DNA of 64,000 bases from Pontixanthobacter luteolus. GTDB lineage: Bacteria; Pseudomonadota; Alphaproteobacteria; Sphingomonadales; Sphingomonadaceae. The notes beneath the pieces are model-generated. The model saw only the letters and a program-made list of their open reading frames with translations, did no database searches and was not told the origin of the DNA. Both the position numbers and the translations under genes were made by a program. Location: positions 1,240,001 through 1,304,000 of the forward strand of contig NZ_WTYP01000001.1 in assembly GCF_009828095.1 (NCBI RefSeq), given 5' to 3'. Positions 8,771 to 17,445 of the stretch are shown piece by piece (within the stretch, counting starts at the first letter, position 1; each line of letters starts with the position of its first letter).

Positions 8771-9451
8771 TTAGGAAGCTCGCGGTGCTTCGTCAGGATC
8801 ATCCAGGCTATAGCCAAGCCCGCGAATGGTGGTGATCACTTCCGCGCCCAGCTTTTTCCGGATACGGGTGACGAACACTTCGATCGTATTGGAATCGCGG
8901 TCGAAATCCTGATCGTAAATGTGTTCGATCAATTCCGTGCGGCTAACCACCTTACCCTTGTGGTGCATGAGATAGCTGAGGAGTTTGTATTCCTGAGCCG
9001 TCAATTTCACCGGTTCACCGCCGCGAGTTACCCGGCCCGACCGGGTGTCGAGGCGAATTTGGCCAGCGGTCAATTCCGATGAGGTGTTGCCTGAAGCACG
9101 GCGGATCAGCGCCCGCAAGCGCGCGATCAGTTCTTCTGTCTGGAACGGTTTTGCCAGGTAATCATCGGCACCGGCATCGAGCCCGGCGACCTTGTCAGAC
9201 CAACTGTCGCGCGCAGTAAGGACCAGCACGGGGAAGCCCCGGCCTTCCTTGCGCCACATACCGAGAACAGTAAGCCCGTCGATCTCCGGCAGGCCAAGGT
9301 CGAGAATTACGGCATCGTAATCCTCTGTACTACCGAGAAAATGTCCGTCTTCACCATCGGTCGAAAGATCGACCGCATAGCCGTTCTGTTCCAGCGTTGA
9401 TTTAAGCTGCTGGCCGAGTGTTGGTTCATCCTCGACAATCAGAATGCGCAT
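8771..9451 (-). CDS. OmpR/PhoP-family response regulator
   Basis: A 226-residue regulator with a receiver domain (MRILIVEDEP, phosphoacceptor D51 in VILDLGLPEIDG, conserved Lys in DDYLAKPF) and a winged-helix output domain (LTAQEYKLLSYLMHHKGKVVSRTELIEHIYDQDFDRDSNTIEVFVTRIRKKLG...IRGLGY). GAGGCAGC precedes the start. It is the partner of the kinase one base downstream. Together with the PepSY protein gene upstream, the set suggests envelope stress or cation sensing of the PhoPQ type, but the stimulus is not visible. Confidence 0.95.
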   Translation of the reverse strand: MRILIVEDEPTLGQQLKSTLEQNGYAVDLSTDGEDGHFLGSTEDYDAVILDLGLPEIDGLTVLGMWRKEGRGFPVLVLTARDSWSDKVAGLDAGADDYLAKPFQTEELIARLRALIRRASGNTSSELTAGQIRLDTRSGRVTRGGEPVKLTAQEYKLLSYLMHHKGKVVSRTELIEHIYDQDFDRDSNTIEVFVTRIRKKLGAEVITTIRGLGYSLDDPDEAPRAS

Positions 9452-9575
9452 GCTGCCTCTTTCCCCTGATAATGCCCGTCACCGGGTTCGATAGCTAAGT
9501 GGTCTTTTGTCGCAAACGCGTCAACACGTCAGCGGTTTCGTTCCGGCTATCAATTGTGGACCTTTCGCCCTTCGC

Positions 9576-9881
9576 TCAGCGAGTGCGGCTAAGGACGCGG
9601 CCGGTGCGGGCATCGACGTCGACGAACATCACCTTGCCGTTGCGAATGAACTTCAGGCGGTATGCCATGGCCGTGGAATCGTATGCCGGACCGAGATATT
9701 CTGCGCCGCGCATCGTCGGCAGCACACGCCGCTCGATCTCTCTCAGCGACAAAACGTTGCCCGCCCTCATCTCCTTGCGCGCTTCCCCCTGATCGGAACG
9801 CGATTGCGCCGCCAAAGGCGTAAAGCCCATGCCGGACGCAATCAGGGAAGCTGCAAGGATCGGGGTCAGGATCTTTTTCAT
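9576..9881 (-). CDS. secreted PepSY-domain protein
   Basis: A 101-residue exported protein: signal peptide MKKILTPILAASLIASGMGFTPLAAQ, then one PepSY domain (VLSLREIERRVLPTMRGAEYLGPAYDSTAMAYRLKFIRNGKVMFVDVDARTGRVLSRTR). PepSY domains are small inhibitor or ligand modules outside the membrane. It lies 124 bases upstream of the response regulator on the same strand, and PepSY proteins next to PhoPQ-like systems are common, so a modulator role on the kinase sensor is a reasonable inference. The chosen ATG begins the signal peptide; a longer frame to 10010 would overlap the neighbouring gene and has no coding character. Confidence 0.88.
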   Translation of the reverse strand: MKKILTPILAASLIASGMGFTPLAAQSRSDQGEARKEMRAGNVLSLREIERRVLPTMRGAEYLGPAYDSTAMAYRLKFIRNGKVMFVDVDARTGRVLSRTR

Positions 9882-9972
9882 CGTGCCTATGTGCCTAGCC
9901 GTGTTCCATTGAACAAGGTCTGAATGTGAACGTTGCCGTGTGTTCAGCGAAGCCGGTACCGCCCGCCCGAGT

Positions 9973-10686
9973 TTATTGCACCATCTCGTATTTAACGGTG
10001 ACGGTGACACCCGAACTGACCATGCCCGGCTGGACCGGCGTGGATGCCGCCGATTCCTGCACCGCTTCCATCGTACGCATCATCGGCTGCGGCGCGTTAT
10101 ACTGGATCGCCTCGCTGACCTCCAGCAAGCGGATATCGGAATACCCGGCCCACCCGGCATATTCCATCGCCTGATCGCGGGCGGTTTCCATGGCAGCCTT
10201 GCGGGCCTGCGCCTTCGCGGCGGTATCATCATCGATTGAGAAACTTGGCCCGTTAATGTCGGTCGCCCCCGCTGCAACAAGAGCATCGAGTACCCGGCCC
10301 GTCGTATCGATATCGCGCAGCGTCACGCGCACCTGGTTGGATGCAACATACCCGCGAAACACCTGCTTCTGGTTGGTCCGATCATAATCATATCGCGCGT
10401 TGAGGTTGATGCCGGTTGTCTGGATATCATCTTCATCGATACCAAGCGCCTTGATCTTCGCGATTACGCCCGACATCGCATCGGCATTGGACCGCATTGC
10501 CTGCACGGCGGTTGCCGCCTCGCTCGAAACCCCTGCCCCGATTGTCGCAATGTCGGGCGCCTGCCTGACCGATTCAGAAATCGTCAATTCGACGACCGGA
10601 CCAGAGGACTGGATCTGAATTTCTGCAGCGGAGAGCGGCGCGGATACAGCAGCAATGGCGGCGAGCGGGATGGCTTTGCGGATCAT
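9973..10686 (-). CDS. SIMPL domain (DUF541) periplasmic protein
   Basis: A 237-residue exported protein with a signal peptide (MIRKAIPLAAIAAVSAPLSAAEIQ) and a SIMPL/YggE-like domain: VVELTISESVRQAPDIATIGAGV, then GIDEDDIQTTGINLNARYDYD, the VRVTLRDIDTTGRVLDALVAAGATDINGPSFSID block, and ARDQAMEYAGWAGY. AAAGGAG lies just ahead of the ATG at 10686 and decides the start. The family forms oligomeric periplasmic or outer-membrane assemblies linked to oxidative stress; the precise role is unsettled. It is divergent from the amidohydrolase gene at 10813. Confidence 0.92.
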   Translation of the reverse strand: MIRKAIPLAAIAAVSAPLSAAEIQIQSSGPVVELTISESVRQAPDIATIGAGVSSEAATAVQAMRSNADAMSGVIAKIKALGIDEDDIQTTGINLNARYDYDRTNQKQVFRGYVASNQVRVTLRDIDTTGRVLDALVAAGATDINGPSFSIDDDTAAKAQARKAAMETARDQAMEYAGWAGYSDIRLLEVSEAIQYNAPQPMMRTMEAVQESAASTPVQPGMVSSGVTVTVKYEMVQ

Positions 10687-10812
10687 AAAGAAAACTCCTT
10701 TGTTGGCGCCTTCCTGGATGGCGGACGCTTGCCCGGCGCTGAACCGCAACCGCTTCACAGCGTGCCTGCCAACGTCTAGGCCTTGTGCACAATCAATGGG
10801 GGCTACCTGACA

Positions 10813-12399
10813 ATGTTCCGACATCTCATGATTTTTGCAGCCGGCTTGCTCGCGGCCAGCGCCTCTGCCCAATTGCGGATGGAACCGGTACCCGAACGGC
10901 AGTCCAGCGAAGGTGCCGGACCGTTCCAGACGCTGATTATCAAGGGCGCCACCATGATCGACGGAACCGGCGCCCCGCCAGAGGGTCCGGTGGACATCGT
11001 GGTTCGCGGCAACACCATCGCGTCGATCAATCGCGGCGGATCACCGCAAAGCGTTTACGCCGGCGCCGATCAGATTGTTGACGCCGGCGGAATGTATGTC
11101 TTGCCGGGCTTCGTCGATGTGCACGGCCATAATGGCGACCCGACAAAAGCTCCGCAGCCGTCCTACGGTTTCAAACTGTGGCTTGCGCATGGCGTTACCT
11201 CGGTCCGCGGTGTCGGATTCGGCGGCGGACAGCAGGATCCCTCGCTCGACCAGAAACGCCGCAGCGCCGCCAACACGATCGTCGCCCCCCGCCTTTTCGC
11301 ATATGCCGTTCCCGGCGATGTTTGGGCCAGCGGCGCGGCCGACAGCCCGGCAAAGGGCCGCGAATGGACGCGCTGGATCGCCGCTCGCGAGTATGACGGG
11401 ATCAAGTTTTTCAACAGCGAAGACCCGGCGGTTCTTGAGGCGATACTGGACGAAGCGCAGAAGCAGGGTCTCGGCTCCGTCGCGCATCTGGGGCAGCGCG
11501 GGGTTGCTCAGGTCAACGCGCGAAAGGCGACCGAACTGGGCCTTGACGGAGTGACCCATTATTACGGCCATTTCGAGAGCCTGCTGGGTGACAGCTCGGC
11601 CCCGCAATACCCGGCAGATTACAACTACCTTGATGAACAGGCGCGTTTTGCGTGGGTTGCGCGGCTCGCCGATCAGGCAGTCGAACCGGGCAGTGAAAAG
11701 TGGGACGAGTATATCGACCATCTGATCGACAATGATGTCACGCTGAGCCCGACCTTCAACATCTATTCCGCCAGCCGCGACGTGATGCGCGCTCGCAATC
11801 TGGAATGGCACGCCAAATACACGCTGCCTTCGCTGATGGATTTCTATTCCCCCAGCCTGACCAATCACGGCAGTTATTATCACGACTGGACCAGCGAAGA
11901 CGAGACCGCGTGGCGTAATTTCTACCGCAAATGGTTCGATCTGACCCGCGATTTCAAGAACCGCGGCGGGCGTGTGACGGCCGGGTCCGATCCCGGTTAC
12001 ATCTATCAGACATGGGGTTTCGCCTACATCGCTGAACTGGAAATGCTGCGCGAGGCTGGGCTGACCCCGCTGGAGGTAATTCAGGCCGCGACGATCAACG
12101 GCGCGCAAGAGATATACAAATCGAAGGGGACACAGCCGCCATTCGGATCGATCAAGGTCGGCAAACTGGCCGATCTGGTGATCGTGCCGGAAAACCCGCT
12201 GGCGAACCTCAAAGTGCTTTATGGCACCGGACACACCCGCCTCAACCGCACGACCAACCGGCTGGAAACAATTGGCGGCGTGCGGTGGACGGTGAAGGAC
12301 GGCATTGTCTACGACGCACACAAGCTCCTCGCCGATGTTGCCACCATGGTCGAAGCTCAGAAAGCCGCTGACAGCAGCGAGGCGATTTCGCAGCAATAG
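10813..12399 (+). CDS. secreted metal-dependent amidohydrolase
   Basis: A 528-residue exported enzyme with a signal peptide (MFRHLMIFAAGLLAASASAQ), an N-terminal composite beta part (TLIIKGATMIDGTGAPPEGPVDIVVRGNTIASI), the metal motif PGFVDVHGHNG, later histidines in SVAHLGQRG and GVTHYYGHFES, and an AGSDPGY aspartate near the end before the usual LTPLEVIQAATINGAQ...GSIKVGKLADLVIVPENPL. The fold is that of the imidazolonepropionase/prolidase-like amidohydrolases, periplasmic in this lineage. The substrate is unknown. The start at 10813 gives the cleanest signal peptide; an ATG 15 bases later is possible. It reads into the uup gene, 52 bases on. Confidence 0.9.
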   Translation: MFRHLMIFAAGLLAASASAQLRMEPVPERQSSEGAGPFQTLIIKGATMIDGTGAPPEGPVDIVVRGNTIASINRGGSPQSVYAGADQIVDAGGMYVLPGFVDVHGHNGDPTKAPQPSYGFKLWLAHGVTSVRGVGFGGGQQDPSLDQKRRSAANTIVAPRLFAYAVPGDVWASGAADSPAKGREWTRWIAAREYDGIKFFNSEDPAVLEAILDEAQKQGLGSVAHLGQRGVAQVNARKATELGLDGVTHYYGHFESLLGDSSAPQYPADYNYLDEQARFAWVARLADQAVEPGSEKWDEYIDHLIDNDVTLSPTFNIYSASRDVMRARNLEWHAKYTLPSLMDFYSPSLTNHGSYYHDWTSEDETAWRNFYRKWFDLTRDFKNRGGRVTAGSDPGYIYQTWGFAYIAELEMLREAGLTPLEVIQAATINGAQEIYKSKGTQPPFGSIKVGKLADLVIVPENPLANLKVLYGTGHTRLNRTTNRLETIGGVRWTVKDGIVYDAHKLLADVATMVEAQKAADSSEAISQQ

Positions 12400-12451
12400 C
12401 CGCAGGTTGCCGCTTGCCGCATGCGTAAGGAGCGCCTACCTGCCGCCACCT

Positions 12452-14278
12452 ATGGCGCAACCACCTATCCTCAGCCTGGAAGGCATCGGCCTGCAACAGG
12501 GCGGCCGCTGGCTGTTCGGCGGTCCGGAATCCGACGGGCTGGACCTGCATATCGGCCCGCGAGACCGGCTGGCCCTGATCGGCCGAAACGGCGCAGGCAA
12601 GACCACGCTTTTCCGCCTGATTAACGACCAGATCGAGGCTGATCGCGGTAATCGGAAGGTGAAGCCCGGCACCCGGATCGTGGTGCTGGAGCAGGAGCCG
12701 GATTACACGCCATACGAAACACTCATGGACTTCGCGCTCGACGGTGAGCACCCACCTGCCGAGCATGAGGTCGAGGCGATTGCTGGCCAGCTCGGTATCG
12801 ACATGGCCACCCCGACCAAGGGTGCCAGTGGCGGTGAGAAACGGCGGGCCGCAATCGCCCGCGCGCTGGCGCAGGACCCGGACCTGTTGCTGATGGACGA
12901 GCCGACCAACCATCTCGATCTCGCCGCGATCGACTGGCTGGAGGCTTGGCTGGACCGTTACAAAGGCGCGTTTGTGGTTATCAGCCACGACCGGACCTTC
13001 CTCAAACGGCTGACCCGTGCGACCATCTGGCTCGACCGCGGTATCCTGCGCCGCAAGGATGTTGGCTTCGGCGGATACGATGCGTGGGAAGAACAGGTCT
13101 ATGCCGAGGAAGCGCGCGCCGCCGAGAGGCTGGATGCGAAGCTCAAGCTGGAGGCGCATTGGCTGGAGCGCGGCGTAACCGCGCGGCGCAAGCGCAATCA
13201 GGGTCGTCTCGAAAAACTGTGGCAAATGCGTGCCCAGCGCGCGGCGATGATCAATCCGACTGGATCGGCCAAGCTGGGCCTTTCCGTCGATGAGGAGAAC
13301 AAATCCAAGTCCGTCATCGTGGCGGACAAGGTTTATAAAAGCTTCGGCACCGGCGAAAACGAGCGCAAGATCATCCGTGATTTCTCGCTCCGCATCCAGC
13401 GGGGCGACCGGATCGGTATCGTCGGCTCTAACGGGGCAGGCAAGACGACCCTTCTCAAACTGCTGACCGGCGAAATGGAGCCGGATGAAGGCAGCGTCAC
13501 TATCGCAAAATCGCTGACCGGGGTGATGATCGATCAGCAGCGCGCTTTGCTCACCCCTGACAAGACGGTGCGCGATGTGCTGGCCGAAGGCGGCGACTGG
13601 ATCGACGTGCGCGGCATTCGCAAGCACGTGCAGGGTTACCTCAAGGAATTCCTGTTCGATCCCGGCCTGGTGGATACGAAAGTCGGCACGATGTCGGGCG
13701 GGGAACGCTCGCGGCTGCTGCTGGCGCGCGAATTCGCCCGCAAATCGAACCTGCTGGTGCTCGACGAGCCGACCAACGACCTTGATCTGGAAACGCTCGA
13801 CCTGCTGCAGGAAGTGATTGCCGACTACGAAGGCACCGTCCTGATCGTCAGCCATGACCGCGATTTTCTGGACAAGACAGTCACCTTGACGCTCGGCCTC
13901 GACGGGAGCGGCTTTGTCGACATCGTCGCGGGCGGCTACGAAGACTGGGAAAAGAAGCGCACCGAAAGAAACAAGGCCGCCAAGAGCAAACCGGCCAAGG
14001 AATCCGGTACACCGCCCCCGCCACCTGCGCCCCAATCCGCGTCCAAGAGCACCAAGCTGAGCTACAAGGATCAACGCGACTACGAATTGCTCCCCGAACG
14101 GATCGAGAAGCTGGAGGCTGCGATCCAGCGCGGCGAGGAAATCCTATCGGATCCAGCGCTTTACACATCCGATCCACAAAAGTTTGCGGACATTACCAAG
14201 GGTCTTGAAAACGCCCGTGCGGAAAAGGATGCAGCCGAGGAACGCTGGCTGGAAATTGCCGAAATGGTCGAGGGATGA
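12452..14278 (+). CDS. uup: ABC-F family ATPase Uup
   Basis: A 608-residue protein with two ABC domains and no membrane part. First Walker A is GRNGAGKTT (residues 44-52), signature ASGGEKRRAAIARAL and Walker [14 protein letters not shown]; second Walker A is GSNGAGKTT (about residue 329), signature MSGGERSRLLLAREF and [13 protein letters not shown] Pro-rich linker (GTPPPPPAPQ) leads to a C-terminal coiled coil (YELLPERIEKLEAAIQRGEE...), the Uup hallmark that separates it from EttA at 38.6 kb. Uup binds ribosomes or branched DNA and limits transposon excision. The start at 12452 fits the family N-terminus although the AAGGAG upstream is further away than usual. Confidence 0.92.
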   Translation: MAQPPILSLEGIGLQQGGRWLFGGPESDGLDLHIGPRDRLALIGRNGAGKTTLFRLINDQIEADRGNRKVKPGTRIVVLEQEPDYTPYETLMDFALDGEHPPAEHEVEAIAGQLGIDMATPTKGASGGEKRRAAIARALAQDPDLLLMDEPTNHLDLAAIDWLEAWLDRYKGAFVVISHDRTFLKRLTRATIWLDRGILRRKDVGFGGYDAWEEQVYAEEARAAERLDAKLKLEAHWLERGVTARRKRNQGRLEKLWQMRAQRAAMINPTGSAKLGLSVDEENKSKSVIVADKVYKSFGTGENERKIIRDFSLRIQRGDRIGIVGSNGAGKTTLLKLLTGEMEPDEGSVTIAKSLTGVMIDQQRALLTPDKTVRDVLAEGGDWIDVRGIRKHVQGYLKEFLFDPGLVDTKVGTMSGGERSRLLLAREFARKSNLLVLDEPTNDLDLETLDLLQEVIADYEGTVLIVSHDRDFLDKTVTLTLGLDGSGFVDIVAGGYEDWEKKRTERNKAAKSKPAKESGTPPPPPAPQSASKSTKLSYKDQRDYELLPERIEKLEAAIQRGEEILSDPALYTSDPQKFADITKGLENARAEKDAAEERWLEIAEMVEG

Positions 14279-14333
14279 CAACCAAACGGCCTGACTATAT
14301 TGCCCGCTTGCACAGGGTTAGGAGTCAGGCCGC

Positions 14334-15071
14334 TTGTCCATCGAATTTCGCAAGCTCAGGCATGATATGCGGCCGAGCCTCATGGTCGGCCCACCGCGAG
14401 ATTCAGCCGCAGAAATCCGAGCCGATCTCGACTATTCGGAGCTGCGTCGAACGCGCAATTCGCATCAGGGTTTGGCGCAGCATCAACATCTGAGGGAACT
14501 CGCCGTCGCCGGTTGCAACCAGGCGGTGATGGAGGAAATTGGCGAACTGACCCAGCTAGAAAAGCTGGAGCTGCGCTGGCCAATGCGCGGCACTGAAAGT
14601 CTGGAGCCGCTGAAGAACCTGAAAGATCTGACCTATCTCAAGATCGACAGCCCCGGCGCCAAGGTCACCGATTTCACCCCGATCCTGGACCTGCCAAAGC
14701 TGGAAGTCCTGATGATCACCAATGCCAAACACCTGTTTGATATTGAATGGATGAAACCGATGAAAAACCGGCTGAGGATTTTGGGGCTTGAAGGGGCGAT
14801 AGATACCGACCAGCGGATCGCCTCACTCGAACCTCTCCGGGAATTCGCGATTGAGGCGTTTCTGTGCATTTCGATGACCCTGAAGAGCCGCGATATCACG
14901 CCGCTGGAAACCTGCCCCAATCTCAAATTCATCGACGGCGCGGTGATCGCGCCCTGGGCCCAATATCACGCGCTTGAACAAGCCCGCCCAATTATCGTGT
15001 GCGGCTGGTTCGACCCGAAAAACTGGATGCCCAGTTGGCGCGGCGGCCCGCCCAAGGAATTGCTCGGCTAA
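14334..15071 (+). CDS. leucine-rich-repeat-like cytoplasmic protein
   Basis: A 245-residue protein without signal peptide or membrane segment. Leu-spaced repeats of about 23-25 residues are visible: LRELAVAGCNQAVMEEIGELTQLEKLELRW, LEPLKNLKDLTYLKIDSPGAKVTDFTPILDLPKLEVLMI, then ITPLETCPNLKFIDG. These resemble short LRR units, which usually build a protein-binding solenoid. The start is TTG at 14334, with TAGGAG about ten bases upstream; the first in-frame ATG lies 11 codons later. It follows uup by 55 bases on the same strand. I do not recognise a named function. Confidence 0.72.
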   Translation: MSIEFRKLRHDMRPSLMVGPPRDSAAEIRADLDYSELRRTRNSHQGLAQHQHLRELAVAGCNQAVMEEIGELTQLEKLELRWPMRGTESLEPLKNLKDLTYLKIDSPGAKVTDFTPILDLPKLEVLMITNAKHLFDIEWMKPMKNRLRILGLEGAIDTDQRIASLEPLREFAIEAFLCISMTLKSRDITPLETCPNLKFIDGAVIAPWAQYHALEQARPIIVCGWFDPKNWMPSWRGGPPKELLG

Positions 15072-15077
15072 CCAGCC

Positions 15078-15569
15078 TCAGCCGATCCGGTAAAAATGTG
15101 CGACCCGGTCCAGTGCCAGCTTCAACACCAGTTTTCCGCTCCGTGCGGGCCAGCCCAGCGCTTTTTCTGTTTCAGGCAGCGCGTCACCGCCGCATACGAC
15201 CCGCCACAATATATCGGACAACCCGCTGCCCGCCTCCGCCAGTGCCGCGTCGAACCGGGCCTTTGCGGCGATTTGCCGTTCCGTGGGGGAAAGTCCGTCG
15301 CCGCTGCCCTGCCCGCTGATCCGCACCGGATCCCAGCGCATGGTTACGCTGGCCGACAATTGGGCGCGCTCGTAATCGGCCCTCAGCCGCTCGCCCGCAT
15401 CAAACAGGCGGTCGTCTAGATGCCCGCGCGAATGCAGCCACGACAGCGGCGATTCGGCGAGATTCACCGTCACGCTTCTGCTTCTCGCCCTCACCCGCCT
15501 TGCCGCCTTGCCCATCCCCTGCTTCGGCCCCTCGCTGGTCAATTCCCGTTCGACAAGTTCACGTTGCAT
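15078..15569 (-). CDS. DUF6456-type protein of unknown function
   Basis: A 163-residue basic protein: MQRELVERELTSEG, an Arg-rich stretch (ARRVRARSRSVTVNL), then SPLSWLHSRGHLDDRLFDAGERLRADYERAQLSASVTMRWDPVRI and a C-terminal helical part ending LKLALDRVAHFYRIG. The ESPL.WL..R..L....F.AGERLR.DYERA.L pattern is the one I associate with DUF6456 of alphaproteobacteria; the assignment is from memory. The ATG at 15569 has GGAG at correct distance; a start at 15581 is less likely. It is divergent from an XRE-type regulator with a 95-base shared upstream region, so that regulator may control it. Confidence 0.75.
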   Translation of the reverse strand: MQRELVERELTSEGPKQGMGKAARRVRARSRSVTVNLAESPLSWLHSRGHLDDRLFDAGERLRADYERAQLSASVTMRWDPVRISGQGSGDGLSPTERQIAAKARFDAALAEAGSGLSDILWRVVCGGDALPETEKALGWPARSGKLVLKLALDRVAHFYRIG

Positions 15570-15664
15570 CAGACACTCCATTGATCCATTTCGAATCGCG
15601 GCTTGCCAAATTTGAACATCTGTAGGAAAGAAGAAACCAAATCGGTTCGCGCAGGAGTTTCACA

Positions 15665-16237
15665 ATGATCAATCGAATTCGCGACTTGCGCAAGGCAAAG
15701 GGCTGGACACTGGCCGATCTGGCAGAAGCCTGCGATCCGCCGACCACTGCGCAAACGATTGGCCGGCTGGAAACGGGAATGCGCAACCTTTCGATCAAGT
15801 GGATGGACCGCATCGGCCGCGCGCTCGACATTGATCCGCAATCGCTGGTTCGGTCGGAAGACAAGCCCGCCCCCAGCGTCGTCGCAATACTGGGCGAACA
15901 TGGCCCCGAACCGCTCGCGAAGGCTGCAGATGCAGTTCTGCCGACAGAGCTGCTTGGCGATGCGCCGCTGATGGCGCTTTCGATCAGCGCAAGCACCGGG
16001 GAATACCGTTCTGGCGATCAGCTATGGATGCGGCAATTGGCGCCTGAAGATGCGGGCAAGGCAATCAACCGGGATGTGCTAGTGCCGCGCAAAGGCGGGC
16101 GGTTTTATTTCGGCCGGCTGATCGACCGGCAGGGGACGCTTGTAGGCATCCTGCCGCCGGGTCTCGGGCAGAAACAGCAAGTGGTTGATGATCCGCCCTG
16201 GATTGCCGTGGCGGAAATGCTGGTGCGGCCACTATGA
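15665..16237 (+). CDS. XRE-family HTH regulator with S24-like sensor domain
   Basis: A 190-residue regulator. Residues 1-60 form a Cro/C1 helix-turn-helix (INRIRDLRKAKGWTLADLAEACDPPTTAQTIGRLETGMRNLSIKWMDRIGRALDI). The C-terminal half resembles the LexA/C2-like S24 fold (ALSISASTGEYRSGDQLWMR...RDVLVPRKGGRFYFGRLIDRQGTLVGILPPG) but I see no Ser-Lys catalytic pair, so self-cleavage looks unlikely. CAGGAG precedes the ATG. Its TGA overlaps the ATG of the glycosyltransferase gene (ATGA), implying translational coupling, and the DUF6456 gene is divergent. Its DNA target is not known. Confidence 0.86.
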   Translation: MINRIRDLRKAKGWTLADLAEACDPPTTAQTIGRLETGMRNLSIKWMDRIGRALDIDPQSLVRSEDKPAPSVVAILGEHGPEPLAKAADAVLPTELLGDAPLMALSISASTGEYRSGDQLWMRQLAPEDAGKAINRDVLVPRKGGRFYFGRLIDRQGTLVGILPPGLGQKQQVVDDPPWIAVAEMLVRPL

Positions 16238-17445
16238 CTGGCGATAAGCCTGTGAAACGCCGCCTCCTTTCCCTGTCGACGCTGTATCCGAATGCCCACA
16301 CCCCGCGCTTCGGCACGTTCGTCGCCCGGTCGCTGGAGGCGCTCGCTGATCGCGGCGATTGGGATGTAACAGTGATCAATCCGATTGGCGTACCGCCCAT
16401 CGCATTCGGCAAATACAAGGCGCTGGCCGCAGCGGCGACGGACGGGATTGAGCATGGCGTGTCGGTTTACCGGCCGACTTTCACCCTGATTCCCAGCGTT
16501 GGTGCGCGCATCAATGCCAGCGTGATCGCAAAGAAGGTTTTGCCTCTGGCGCGACGTCTGCACGAGGAAAATCCCTTCGATCTGGTCGACGCGCAATTCT
16601 TTTATCCCGATGGCCCCGCCGCCGTCTGGATTGCCAACGAATTGGGCCTGCCAAGTTCGATCAAGGCCCGCGGTTCCGATATCACCTATTGGGGCGGCAA
16701 ATCCTTTGCGCTGGAACAGATGCTTGATGCGGCAGAGCGCGCGACCGGTCTGCTCGCCGTTTCGGAAAAACTGGCCAGCGACATGGCATCCATCGGGATG
16801 GCCCGCGACAAGATCGCAATAAACTATACCGGCCTCGACCGGGATCGTTTTCGCCCGCTAGAATATAGCGGCCTTCGTGCCCACCTGGGCAAGACACTCG
16901 GGATCGATCTGCCTGAGAACAAGCCGCTATTGGTGTCCGTCGGCGCGCTGATCGAACGCAAGGGCCAAGACCTGGCGATCGGCGCGCTGGCGAGCCTGCC
17001 AGAGGCGCAGTTGTTGCTGGTCGGCACCGGGTCAGACGAGAAACACCTGCGCGGCCTCGCTGCCGATATGCGGGTCGAAGATCGGGTGCATTTTCTCGGC
17101 TCGGTCGATCACGACCTTTTGCCGGTTATCCTGTCAGCAGCCGATGCAATGGTTCTGCCATCCGCCAGAGAGGGCCTCGCCAATGCGTGGGTCGAAGCGC
17201 TTGCCTGCGGAACACCCATAATCATCGCAGACGCAGGCGGCGCGCGTGAACTGGTGACGTCTGCCGACGCAGGACTGATCGTGGAACGCACGCTGGAGGC
17301 GGTAAGCGCAGGGATTGCCCACGTCCTTGCCAATCCCCGCCCGAAGGAAGTCGTCGCAGCAACGGCCAGCCGGTTCAGCTGGGCCAGCAACGCCGCCTCG
17401 CTTGCGCAGTATTACGAGGGGCTGATTGCCCCCCGCAAAGACTGA
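16234..17445 (+). CDS. glycosyltransferase family 4 protein
   Basis: A 403-residue GT-B fold enzyme without membrane segments. The N-terminal half reads LSTLYPNAHTPRFGTFVARSLEALADRGDWDVTVINP and SIKARGSDITYWG; the C-terminal half has the GT4 nucleotide-sugar part GALIERKGQDLAIGALASLPEAQLLLVGTG and the EX7E-type motif SAREGLANAWVEALACGTPIIIADAGGARELV. It should transfer a sugar from an NDP donor to a lipid or exopolysaccharide acceptor at the inner membrane face. No polysaccharide cluster surrounds it, so the acceptor is unknown. Its start overlaps the upstream regulator stop and its own stop abuts that of secF. Confidence 0.9.
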   Translation: MTGDKPVKRRLLSLSTLYPNAHTPRFGTFVARSLEALADRGDWDVTVINPIGVPPIAFGKYKALAAAATDGIEHGVSVYRPTFTLIPSVGARINASVIAKKVLPLARRLHEENPFDLVDAQFFYPDGPAAVWIANELGLPSSIKARGSDITYWGGKSFALEQMLDAAERATGLLAVSEKLASDMASIGMARDKIAINYTGLDRDRFRPLEYSGLRAHLGKTLGIDLPENKPLLVSVGALIERKGQDLAIGALASLPEAQLLLVGTGSDEKHLRGLAADMRVEDRVHFLGSVDHDLLPVILSAADAMVLPSAREGLANAWVEALACGTPIIIADAGGARELVTSADAGLIVERTLEAVSAGIAHVLANPRPKEVVAATASRFSWASNAASLAQYYEGLIAPRKD

